DNA from: DATAVB01 sp040414495
GTDB taxonomy: Bacteria; Actinomycetota; Actinomycetes; Mycobacteriales; QHCD01
NCBI GenBank assembly: GCA_040414495.1
Contig: JBEDUI010000070.1
Span: 1 to 31,817 of the forward strand
Direction: 5' to 3'
DNA length: 31,817 nucleotides
Under the pieces are notes generated by a model that had not been told where the DNA came from, ran no database searches, and saw only the letters and a list, made by a program, of their open reading frames with translations. The position numbers were made by a program, and so were the translations under genes. This document shows, piece after piece, positions 7,488 through 14,839 of the stretch (positions within the stretch are counted from its first letter, which is position 1; each line of letters begins with the position of its first letter).

Positions 7488-8603
7488 ATGTCAGGCGATC
7501 GAGAACGGTTGCTGGTTGACTGGTGCACCTTCCCGCCCGTGGGTCACGCGGTGGAAGGGTTACGCATGGCGGGCTCGTTCAAAGCCGCGAATCCTCGGCT
7601 GGATGTGTCCCTTGTGCTCAATGCCCGTACGGCTTTGGATCTTGCGACATGCTGCCCGTGGCTGACGTCTTTGCACACGGTCGATCTCGATGTATTCGCA
7701 GAACAACTGCCAGGCGATGCCTTCGCTGACGTGCCACGGGACTGGGACTGGATTCATTTAGGCGGATATCGAGGTCCAGATTTCTTCGCCGCGTTTCCCC
7801 AGATCGAGCGGCTCACCATCGCAGCGACCGCTCACCACCGTCCGGTCCACAATGGAACGCCTCCACGAGAACAGGAATGGCCGCTGCGGCTGGAATTACC
7901 GGCCGCTGCACGTGAGCAGGCCGAGCAGATACTCGGCGATGGCGGCAGGCCAATCCTTTCCGTGCTGCCCAGCGGCGGCGGTGACCGTTCGCTATATCCC
8001 TCTCTGGGATCCTGGACGCTGTTGCTTAATGAGCTGCGTCGCGGCTTTCCCGACGCCACCATTGTCCTGTTGGGCAAGTCAACCGGATATCGTCCAAGCG
8101 GGCTCGTCGGTGACGAACGATTAAAGCTGTTGGAAACAGCGGGCGGGATCGACGGCTACGACCTTCCGCTGCTCGTGCAACTGGCAATCGTCGAACGAAG
8201 CGGCCTGCTCTTCTCCCCGCACTCGGGATTCGGATTCACCGCATCCGCCGTCGGCACGCCATGGCTGACACTCTCCGGCGGCCCCTACCCCGAGTATTTC
8301 CTCAACGGAACCCCTTTTCATTCCCTACTTCCCGACACGACGCGCTTTCCCGCGTTGGATGATCAAACGCACCCCACGACTGATGACGACGCCACCGGCC
8401 AGCGGGAAGCCTCAATGACCCGCGCCCGCATCCTGGACACACTCCCGGAATTGGTACCCGCGGCGGAAGAGCTCCTTGCCGGGACCAGCAGCTACGACGA
8501 ATGCCTGGCCAGCTACTTCCCCGCGCTCCTGAATGCGTTTCACGGCGACCGATCGAAAGTCGGCTCGTGGGATAACGTCCACGCGCGCTACATCTTCGGC
8601 TAA
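7488..8603 (+). CDS. GT-B glycosyltransferase, family 9-like (heptosyltransferase-type)
   Basis: This 371-residue protein has two Rossmann-like halves. The N-terminal half has LLVDWCTFPPVGHAVEGLR and a mid-region LHTVDLDVF. The C-terminal half has ILSVLPSGGGDRSLYPSLGSW, VLLGKSTGYRP, DLPLLVQLAIVERSGLLFSP and HSGFGFTASAVGTPWLTLSGG. These correspond to the phosphate-binding and donor-binding stretches of GT9 heptosyltransferases, where a D/H-S-G followed by a small-residue helix is typical. Actinomycetes lack LPS, so the acceptor would be something else. The start at 7488 has GGAGG seven bases upstream. It is a lone gene, with no sugar-nucleotide genes nearby. The fold assignment is fairly sure; the activity is not. 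Confidence 0.65.
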   Translation: MSGDRERLLVDWCTFPPVGHAVEGLRMAGSFKAANPRLDVSLVLNARTALDLATCCPWLTSLHTVDLDVFAEQLPGDAFADVPRDWDWIHLGGYRGPDFFAAFPQIERLTIAATAHHRPVHNGTPPREQEWPLRLELPAAAREQAEQILGDGGRPILSVLPSGGGDRSLYPSLGSWTLLLNELRRGFPDATIVLLGKSTGYRPSGLVGDERLKLLETAGGIDGYDLPLLVQLAIVERSGLLFSPHSGFGFTASAVGTPWLTLSGGPYPEYFLNGTPFHSLLPDTTRFPALDDQTHPTTDDDATGQREASMTRARILDTLPELVPAAEELLAGTSSYDECLASYFPALLNAFHGDRSKVGSWDNVHARYIFG

Positions 8604-8631
8604 CGGTGTCGTGGTGGCAGAATGTGCGTCT

Positions 8632-9057
8632 ATGACCGAGGTTCGCATCCGCTCCGCGACTCTGCAAGACGTTGAGGAACTGATCGAATTCTGGTCAGTC
8701 GCCGGGGAGAACGGCTCTCGGCCGGCCGACCGGCCGGACCTCGTTGTTTGTCTGCTTCAACGTGATCCCGATGCTGTGATTGTCGCCGAGCTTGACGGCG
8801 CGATCGTCGGCACGATCATCTGCGGCTGGGATGGCTGGCGGGGAAGCCTTTATCGGTTGGCGGTTGCGCCCGCGCTCCGCCGGCAGGGCGTCGGACGGCG
8901 CCTTCTCGCGGCGGCCGAGGAGCGGCTGTCCAGCCTTGGCGCGGAGCGTTTTCACGCGATGGTGCTGGACGAGAACGAGCGTGGGCAGTCGATCTGGAAA
9001 GCCGCCGGATACGCACCCCAGCACGATTGGAGCCGCTGGGTAAAGCCTCGCTCGTGA
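8632..9057 (+). CDS. GNAT-family N-acetyltransferase
   Basis: This 141-residue protein has the full GNAT core: TEVRIRSATLQDVEELIEFW, AIVGTIICGWDGWRGSLYRLAVAPALRRQGVG with the acetyl-CoA pyrophosphate-binding motif RRQGVGRRLL at about residues 82-91, then the C-terminal strand-helix MVLDENERGQSIWKAAGYAP. The substrate is unknown; the layout resembles RimI-like small-protein or small-amine acetyltransferases. It starts 28 bases after the glycosyltransferase gene on the same strand, so the two may share a transcript. It is convergent with a second, unrelated GNAT gene. Confidence 0.88.
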   Translation: MTEVRIRSATLQDVEELIEFWSVAGENGSRPADRPDLVVCLLQRDPDAVIVAELDGAIVGTIICGWDGWRGSLYRLAVAPALRRQGVGRRLLAAAEERLSSLGAERFHAMVLDENERGQSIWKAAGYAPQHDWSRWVKPRS

Positions 9058-9070
9058 CACAGCGATCAGA

Positions 9071-9607
9071 TCACTTCTGAGGCAAAGCCAACTCGTAACG
9101 GCTGACCCAGGTGACCGGACCGTCCTCAAGACGCTGGCCAGGAGCGCCTCCCACGGGTACGTCTCCGCGGTGCGCGAAGCCGCGAGTTTCGTAGTAGGCA
9201 CGCAGCCGATCGTTGGACTTCACGCAGTCCAGGCGTAGGAAGTCGGCGCCCCGCCGCCGTGCCTCATCGGCGGCCCAACCGAGCATGCGAGCTCCGAGTC
9301 CTGCCGCCCATCGGCGCGTAGCCATCCGGTGCACGTATCCGGCTGAGCCGTCAGCATCCGTCCACAGTGGATCCGCCCAGTCCAAGGTGACCGTCCCCGC
9401 CACCTTGTCCTCGATCGCCACCAGCCACGTCTCCCCTTGCGAGATGGCTTCCTCGATCCATGCACTCTCAAAGGTTGCTGGCCACTGCGCGATCCCGCGA
9501 GCGTTGAGCCATCCCCCCGCTTCATCGAGGACGCTCAGTACCTCGTCCATACGGTCGACGCCAGCACGCTCGAAGACGACCTCTGTGCCCTCCCAATCCA
9601 CCGCCAT
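9071..9607 (-). CDS. GNAT-family N-acetyltransferase
   Basis: This 178-residue acetyltransferase begins with VVFERAGVDRMDEVLSVLDEA. The mid-core is VAIEDKVAGTVTLDWADPLW, and the CoA-binding motif appears in a modified form (RRWAAGLGARMLGWAADEA) at about residues 97-116. The C-terminal strand LRLDCVKSNDRLRAYYETRG is typical of the family. It shares no close similarity with the convergent GNAT gene at 8632-9057, so it is not a recent duplicate. The stops are 13 bases apart. The substrate is unknown. Confidence 0.88.
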   Translation of the reverse strand: MAVDWEGTEVVFERAGVDRMDEVLSVLDEAGGWLNARGIAQWPATFESAWIEEAISQGETWLVAIEDKVAGTVTLDWADPLWTDADGSAGYVHRMATRRWAAGLGARMLGWAADEARRRGADFLRLDCVKSNDRLRAYYETRGFAHRGDVPVGGAPGQRLEDGPVTWVSRYELALPQK

Positions 9608-9726
9608 GGCCTGAATGGTCGCACAGCATTTCCGATCGGCTGAAAGTCACAGCAAATCGGAGCCGGCAGGTCCAGCTTGGGAATTGTTTGCGCCTTTTCA
9701 CGTGTGGTTCTGGGAGACTGAGCAAC

Positions 9727-10269
9727 ATGGGAGCTGTGGTGGAGGCGGTGAGCCGGGATGGCGCACACCGGTTCAGTAAGAATGTGGTGGACCAGATCGA
9801 GTTGCTCGCCGGCATCGGAGTCGCTGGCGACGCACACTCCGGGGTAACCGTGCAGCACCGGTCCCGGGTGGCGGCGGACCCGACGCAGCCGAATCTCCGG
9901 CAGGTCCACCTCATCGCCGCCGAGCTACACGAGGAGCTTGGCGCGCAGGGCTTCGCGGTCGGCGCCGGTCAGTTGGGCGAGAACGTCACCACCCGCGGCA
10001 TTGACCTCCAGCGCCTGCCTCGCGGCGCGGTCCTGCGCCTGGGACCCCAGGCGGTCATCGAGGTCACCGGACTACGTAACCCGTGTAATCAGATCAACGG
10101 CTTCCGGCCCGGGTTGCTCAAAGAGGTGCTGGGTCGCGACGAAGCGGGAAACGTAGTCCGCCGGGCGGGCATCATGGCGGTGGTCCGAGTCGGCGGACCG
10201 GTCCGGGCGGGCGACCGGATCGTCACCGAATTGCCGGCCGGCCCTTTTCTGCCGCTGGAACGGGTGTAA
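9727..10269 (+). CDS. MOSC-domain protein
   Basis: This 180-residue single-domain MOSC (molybdenum cofactor sulfurase C-terminal) protein shows GIGVAGDAHSGV, LRQVHLIAAELHEEL, GQLGENVTTRGIDLQRLPRGAVLRLG and the conserved cysteine in LRNPCNQI, the residue thought to bind the cofactor or sulfur in this superfamily. Stand-alone MOSC proteins of this length resemble YiiM, which acts on N-hydroxylated bases with molybdenum cofactor. That link is an inference. The start at 9727 has GGGAGA about ten bases upstream. It is divergent from the GNAT gene and has no molybdenum genes nearby. Confidence 0.9.
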   Translation: MGAVVEAVSRDGAHRFSKNVVDQIELLAGIGVAGDAHSGVTVQHRSRVAADPTQPNLRQVHLIAAELHEELGAQGFAVGAGQLGENVTTRGIDLQRLPRGAVLRLGPQAVIEVTGLRNPCNQINGFRPGLLKEVLGRDEAGNVVRRAGIMAVVRVGGPVRAGDRIVTELPAGPFLPLERV

Positions 10270-10324
10270 TTGGTCCGCGCGATTTGTGGTTGCTTATGGT
10301 TCGGAGCCTGGCGACGATAAGCGC

Positions 10325-10993
10325 ATGAGCGTTATCGAACCCGATTATGAATCGGATCCGGATCGGTCCGCCGCATGGAATCCATCATGGATTGTTGGGG
10401 ATGAGGATTGGGACGAGGGCGCCGGGCGCTTCGTGGCGGAGGGGCTCTCGCCCGTCCTCGATGTTGGTTGCGGTTACGGAGGCTACGCCGCACGATTGCC
10501 ACCACAGGCGCGGTGGATTGGCATCGACGCATCTTCCTCGATGCTGACGAAGGTGACGGCACGTCCCGTACTACAAGCCGACGCCTTGCGGCTGCCATTT
10601 CGCGACCACAGCGTCGGTGGCGTCGTATGCCGGAACATGCTCTACCACTTCGACCGACCCACTGATGTCATCGCCGAAGCGCATCGCGTGCTCCGGACCG
10701 GCGGGCTCTTCCTCGCGCAAACCAAAGCCCGCTCTCAGGATCCCGAGTTGGTCCCGGACGGATACCCACCCAGCACATTCGACGCCGAGGAAGCTCCACA
10801 GATCGTCGCATCGGTCTTCGGCGCCGGAAGGGTGGAAGTCGAGCCGTGGGACGGTCCGTTCATGGTGCTCCCCGATCCAGCAGCCGTAGCGACCTACGTG
10901 CGACACAGCCAATTGCCACCCGGTACGGGAGCGGAACTAAGCACTCCGCTCACCCTCACCAAACGGGGCTGTCTCGTCCGGGCCCGAAAATAA
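10325..10993 (+). CDS. Class I SAM-dependent methyltransferase
   Basis: This 222-residue cytoplasmic enzyme has motif I VLDVGCGYGGYAARL (about residues 43-57), an acidic strand-2 end IGIDASSSML, LQADALRLPF and GGVVCRNMLYHFDRP. This is the Methyltransf_11 order seen in ubiquinone- and small-molecule methyltransferases. The C-terminal region (DGPFMVLPDPAAVATYVRHSQLP) resembles small-molecule O/C-methyltransferases more than rRNA enzymes. The ATG at 10325 is preferred to a GTG at 10286 because the conserved region starts soon after it. The ribosome site is weak. The substrate is unknown. Confidence 0.87.
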   Translation: MSVIEPDYESDPDRSAAWNPSWIVGDEDWDEGAGRFVAEGLSPVLDVGCGYGGYAARLPPQARWIGIDASSSMLTKVTARPVLQADALRLPFRDHSVGGVVCRNMLYHFDRPTDVIAEAHRVLRTGGLFLAQTKARSQDPELVPDGYPPSTFDAEEAPQIVASVFGAGRVEVEPWDGPFMVLPDPAAVATYVRHSQLPPGTGAELSTPLTLTKRGCLVRARK

Positions 10994-11165
10994 GAATGGA
11001 CAATCCCGCGTCGTCGCCGCTAGGTTCGAATGAATTGTCGTGGGAGGACGAAGGGGGTGCACCCGATGCCGGACTACTCGATCGCGGTGCAACCCGTCTG
11101 CCGTTCCTGAGACCTCCCCGACTGGTACGCGGGCCACCGCACTCATTCTGCGGAAGGGCTCCACT

Positions 11166-11924
11166 GTGTCATTGTCAGACAAAGAATTGCAGCAGCGGAC
11201 TGTCTCAAATCGCTATCCGCGGTCGTCGAAATATCCGGCCCGTTGGCTGGTCGAGAATGCCATGGGACCGAACCCGATCTGGCTCGCCGAGGCGTTGGCT
11301 GAGGTAATGCCGCTGCGGCCGGGCATGCGGGTGCTCGACATGGGCTGCGGTACGGCGTTGACGTCAATCTTTCTGGCCCGGGAATTCGGCGTACAGGTGT
11401 GGGCGACCGATCTGTGGGTCAAGCCCAGCGACAACCTGCCGCGCATCATCGAGCAGGGCGTAGCCGATCAGGTGTTTCCGATCTATGCCGAGGCGCGATC
11501 ACTGCCGTACGCGGAAGATTTCTTCGACGCGGCAGTCAGCTTCGATGCGTACCATTATTTCGGCACCGACGACCTCTACATCGGCTACTACTCCCGATTC
11601 GTCAAGCCCGGCGGCGCCATCGGATTTGTCGTACCTGGAATTGCCGAGGAACAGGACTCACTGCCGCCGGAGCACATCGCCCGAGATTGGCCGTGGGATT
11701 TCTGCACATTTCACAGTCCCCTGTGGTGGCGCCAGCATCTGGAGAAATCCGGCCAGGTAAAGGTGGAGCTCGCCGATCGACTCCCCGACGGCTGGCGCGA
11801 CTGGCTGCGCTGGAACGAGATGTGCGACGAACATCGCGGGAAAGCCGGCTGGGAGGCAGAAATGCTCCGTATCGACGCCGGAAAGCTGCTCGGCTTCACC
11901 CGTGTAGTTGCCCGTCGTGGCTGA
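11166..11924 (+). CDS. SAM-dependent methyltransferase, cyclopropane-synthase-like
   Basis: This 252-residue enzyme has motif I MRVLDMGCGTALTSIFLA at about residues 54-71, then VQVWATDLW, YAEARSLPYAEDFFDAAVSFDAYHYFG and VKPGGAIGFVVPG. An aromatic, acidic C-terminus follows (DWPWDFCTFHSPLWWRQHLEK). The order suits a small-molecule methyltransferase. The start is GTG at 11166, with GGAAGG ten bases upstream. The longer frame from 11040 is rich in Arg/Thr and unlikely to be translated. It is unrelated in detail to the methyltransferase just upstream. A strong hairpin follows it at 11952. Confidence 0.87.
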   Translation: MSLSDKELQQRTVSNRYPRSSKYPARWLVENAMGPNPIWLAEALAEVMPLRPGMRVLDMGCGTALTSIFLAREFGVQVWATDLWVKPSDNLPRIIEQGVADQVFPIYAEARSLPYAEDFFDAAVSFDAYHYFGTDDLYIGYYSRFVKPGGAIGFVVPGIAEEQDSLPPEHIARDWPWDFCTFHSPLWWRQHLEKSGQVKVELADRLPDGWRDWLRWNEMCDEHRGKAGWEAEMLRIDAGKLLGFTRVVARRG

Positions 11925-11951
11925 TTCTGGCCGTTGAGGCGCCATTCAAAG

Positions 11952-11987
11952 TGCCGGGGTCAACACACTCGACGGTTGACCCCGGCA
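11952..11987 (+). terminator. Strong stem-loop after the methyltransferase gene
   Basis: TGCCGGGGTCAAC and GTTGACCCCGGCA form a perfect 13-bp stem around a 10-nt loop, 27 bases after the stop at 11924. There is no T-run, as is common for actinomycete terminators. It separates this gene from the phosphoesterase gene that begins at 12104. Confidence 0.65.
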
Positions 11988-12103
11988 GACGCAGCAGTTT
12001 CCGGCAAAACTGCGACACGTGGCTGCATGGCCGTCCCGTAAGGCGTTGCCTAGCGTCAGCACCGAGGCTCGGCACCGCCAGCCAACTCCACGAGGAGACG
12101 CCC

Positions 12104-13948
12104 GTGCACCCGCATGCCCGCCCCGTTCCGCGCCGCTCCGTTCTCGCCGCCGGTGCCGCTGCCGCCGCCGCAGCCGCTGTTGGCACCGTCGCCCGCGCCA
12201 CCCCGGCCGCCGCCGACACCGCCTCGCTTAATGGGTACGTCGACGTCCAGCTCACCAACATCACCGACATTCACGGCTACATCGCCCCGCCGGCCGCCAA
12301 CGACGGTGGCTCAATACCCAACCCAGCGGGCGGATCCCCGATCACCGTCGGCGGCGCCGCCTATCTCGCCACACACCTAGAGCGAATTCGGGAGGGTCAC
12401 GACAATTCACTTTTCTTCTCCGCCGGCGACAACTTTTCCGGCTGGGCCAACTACGCCCAGATGGAGAACAACGAGGGCACCATCGAGGCGCTCAACGCCC
12501 TGGGAATCCGGTTCTCCACGCTCGGCAACCACGAGCTGGACAAGGGCATGGACTTCACGATGAACCACATGGTGCGCGGCGAGCACTATGAATACGACGC
12601 GCCCTTCGAGAGCTTCCGGCAGTCCACCGGAGCCCGCTTCGAGGGCGCCGACTGGACGTACTACACCGGCAACGTAATCAGCCTTTCCGACGGCCTCCAG
12701 ATCCTGCCGGCGTGGAACATCGAATACGTCACCGGCCCGGGCGGGCGCCGACTGCCCATCGGGTTTATCCACCTCACCGTCGAAGGCGCCGTCGAGGGCC
12801 CCAATTTCAACTGCTCTTACCAACCCACCCTCAAAACCACCGACATGATCGCGAGCGCCAACCGCTCCGCCGCCCAATTGAAGGCGCGCGGCGTCAACGC
12901 GCTCGTCATCGTCATGCACCAGGGCGGGTACGCCGGCGACGACTACAACTCCGGCACCAGCCCGACCGGTCCGGCCTTCGACCTGGCCGCCCAGGCCGAC
13001 CCCGATATCGCGGCCATCGTCACCGGTCATTGGCACTGCCGCTTCAACATGATGATCCCAGGACCCGACGGAGTGTCCCGCCCGGTCGTCGAGGCCGGCT
13101 ATTACGGCCAGCTCATCAACGAAATCAACCTCAAGCTGGATCCGAAAACCGGGAAAGTCGTCCGCGAGCTGACCTCGTCCACCAACCACGCCGTCACCCG
13201 CGACGTCCCGCAGGACGCGCAACTCGCCGACATCGTCGGCTATTGGAGCGGCCGCACCTCCGACCAGCTCTCCGCCACCCGCATCGCGCGCCTGACCGGC
13301 GACATCACCCGCACCGCGAACGCATCCGGGGAATCCACGCTCGGCAATCTGGTCGCCGACTTCATGAAATGGGAGTCCACCCAATACGCCGAACGGGGTG
13401 TCGCCCGCTCCCCTGGTGCCGCCGACCTGGCCATGCTGCCCAGCAAACCACCCATGGCACTGAGCGCGTTGCGGGGCGACCTGCTCTACGCGGGCAGCGG
13501 CGCCAAGGGCGACGCCGATGGCGTGATCACCTATAGCGAAGCCTGGAATGCGTATGGCTTCAACAGCCCCAACATGACCGCCACGTACACCGGCGCGAAT
13601 ATCCACCAAATCCTTGAGGAGCAGTGGCAAACCGCCTCCGACGGCACCGTCGGCTTCTATCCGGTCGCGGTGTCGAATGAGGTGCGGTACGTCTACGACA
13701 CCTCGCGGCCGGTCGGATCTCGCGTCGACCCGACGAAGGTCACGATCGGTGGTCGCAAGCTCGACCTGGACGGAAATTACCGGCTCACCACCAACGCCTA
13801 CAGCATGCTCGCCTACGACGGCTACAAGGCGTTCACCGTCTACACCGACCCCGTACGCCACAACCTCGACCACGAGGGTTTCCTGCGCTACCTGATGAAG
13901 CAGCGCACCGTTTCCCCGCCCGCGCTGGGCCGGGCCACACCGGCCTAA
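12104..13948 (+). CDS. Tat-exported 5'-nucleotidase / metallophosphoesterase
   Basis: This 614-residue extracytoplasmic enzyme has a twin-arginine signal (PVPRRSVLAAG, then a poly-alanine core and a cut near TPAAADTA). The calcineurin-type metal site follows in order: TNITDIHGYI (D55, H57), SAGDNFSG, TLGNHELDKG, VMHQGG and VTGHWHCRF. The C-terminal 5_nucleotid_C domain has ANASGESTLGNLVADFMKW and YAGSGAKG. The family hydrolyses nucleoside monophosphates or cyclic nucleotides for phosphate or nucleoside scavenging. The GTG at 12104 has GAGGAGA six bases upstream. The frame stays open to 11399, but only because of GC bias over the preceding methyltransferase gene. It is convergent with the AraC gene, with a 6-bp gap. 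Confidence 0.93.
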   Translation: MHPHARPVPRRSVLAAGAAAAAAAAVGTVARATPAAADTASLNGYVDVQLTNITDIHGYIAPPAANDGGSIPNPAGGSPITVGGAAYLATHLERIREGHDNSLFFSAGDNFSGWANYAQMENNEGTIEALNALGIRFSTLGNHELDKGMDFTMNHMVRGEHYEYDAPFESFRQSTGARFEGADWTYYTGNVISLSDGLQILPAWNIEYVTGPGGRRLPIGFIHLTVEGAVEGPNFNCSYQPTLKTTDMIASANRSAAQLKARGVNALVIVMHQGGYAGDDYNSGTSPTGPAFDLAAQADPDIAAIVTGHWHCRFNMMIPGPDGVSRPVVEAGYYGQLINEINLKLDPKTGKVVRELTSSTNHAVTRDVPQDAQLADIVGYWSGRTSDQLSATRIARLTGDITRTANASGESTLGNLVADFMKWESTQYAERGVARSPGAADLAMLPSKPPMALSALRGDLLYAGSGAKGDADGVITYSEAWNAYGFNSPNMTATYTGANIHQILEEQWQTASDGTVGFYPVAVSNEVRYVYDTSRPVGSRVDPTKVTIGGRKLDLDGNYRLTTNAYSMLAYDGYKAFTVYTDPVRHNLDHEGFLRYLMKQRTVSPPALGRATPA

Positions 13949-13954
13949 GGGAAT

Positions 13955-14827
13955 TCAGGACGCGGAATTCCGGAAAACCCGAGCCCGGTACGCGGTGGGT
14001 GCGATGCCGAACCGGGCCCGGAATTGACGGCTGAAATAGTACGGAGAGGAGAAGCCCACGTCGGTGGCGATCTGTCCCACGCTCCGGTCGGAGAATTCGA
14101 GCAACGAGGCGGCCTTACGCAGCCGGGTAGCCATCACGACGTTGCCGATCGAATCGCCGACCTCTCGCCGGAACAGGTGCGAGAGCCGGGACGGGGACAG
14201 CGCCACCTCGCAGGCCATGTCGTCGATACGGAACGAGCCCCCGGGATCGGCGGCGATCTGCTCCAGGATCAGCCGAATCCGGGGGTCCGGCGCGGGTGTC
14301 TTCTGCTGCTCGTGTTCGACCACGGCGAGCAGCAGGATCTCCTCGATCGCATTCAGCGCCAATTCAGTGGCGTACATGCCGGTCAACGTGGGGCGCACCA
14401 CGACCTCGCCGGGGGCCGAATACATCGTGGAGAGCATCGCGTAACGGTGCACTCGCTCGAACGCGGCCTCGGCCTGGCGCAACCGATCCCCGATACCGAA
14501 CCTGGTCAGACTGAATCCCGGCGACAGCTCGGGCAGCCGCAGCCAGCTGAACCAGGCCGCACGCGGCTGGAAATGCGCCCACCAATACCCCCAGGGACCG
14601 TCGTCGGGCGCCGCGCGATAGTGCTGCTTCGTATCCGGGGCGATCAGTACAAGATCACCAGGAACCGCGGTCAGATGCCGCTCCCCGGCCCAGTAGTCGC
14701 TGGAGTTGGCGACGGTGAGGCTGAGGAACCAATTCCGCGCGCCGCGCTCCCGGTACACGGTGAATCCCGGCACCTGGTCGAAGCGACCCGAACACAGCAG
14801 ATCCGCAGCGGGAACCTCGGTGTACAC
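13955..14827 (-). CDS. AraC-family regulator of the sugar operon
   Basis: This 290-residue protein has an N-terminal cupin-like ligand domain (TAVPGDLVLIAPDTKQHYRA; GYWWAHFQPR) and a C-terminal pair of helix-turn-helix motifs at about residues 190-285: DDMACEVALSPSRLSHLFRR and VGQIATDVGFSSPYYFSRQF, then ARFGIAPTAYR. This layout is that of sugar-responsive AraC/RhaS regulators. The start is GTG at 14827 with GGAGG nine bases upstream. It is the last gene of the ABC transporter-glycosidase operon, with a 12-base gap, and so probably controls that operon in response to its sugar. Confidence 0.92.
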   Translation of the reverse strand: MYTEVPAADLLCSGRFDQVPGFTVYRERGARNWFLSLTVANSSDYWAGERHLTAVPGDLVLIAPDTKQHYRAAPDDGPWGYWWAHFQPRAAWFSWLRLPELSPGFSLTRFGIGDRLRQAEAAFERVHRYAMLSTMYSAPGEVVVRPTLTGMYATELALNAIEEILLLAVVEHEQQKTPAPDPRIRLILEQIAADPGGSFRIDDMACEVALSPSRLSHLFRREVGDSIGNVVMATRLRKAASLLEFSDRSVGQIATDVGFSSPYYFSRQFRARFGIAPTAYRARVFRNSAS

Positions 14828-14839
14828 GCCGGCCCCTCC

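Noticed and set aside
8632..9607. Two adjacent GNAT genes as a toxin-antitoxin or duplicated pair
   Set aside because: They are convergent, of different length and not similar to each other. No small DNA-binding antitoxin gene is present.
11066..11110. 14-codon ORF (MPDYSIAVQPVCRS) before the second methyltransferase
   Set aside because: The purine-rich stretch upstream is poorly spaced and there is no hairpin or overlap suggesting a leader role. It could be a gene remnant, but nothing supports it.
10325..11924. Two methyltransferases plus neighbours as a natural-product cluster
   Set aside because: No core biosynthetic enzyme (PKS, NRPS, terpene or RiPP) is nearby, and the genes are separated by their own gaps.
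11399..12103. N-terminal extension of the phosphoesterase frame
   Set aside because: It overlaps the methyltransferase gene in another frame; the Tat signal and ribosome site place the start at 12104.
12407..13873. 488-codon open frame antisense to the phosphoesterase gene
   Set aside because: It follows the codon register of the real gene, is Val/Gly/Arg-rich, and has no recognisable domain. The sense gene has a full set of catalytic motifs.
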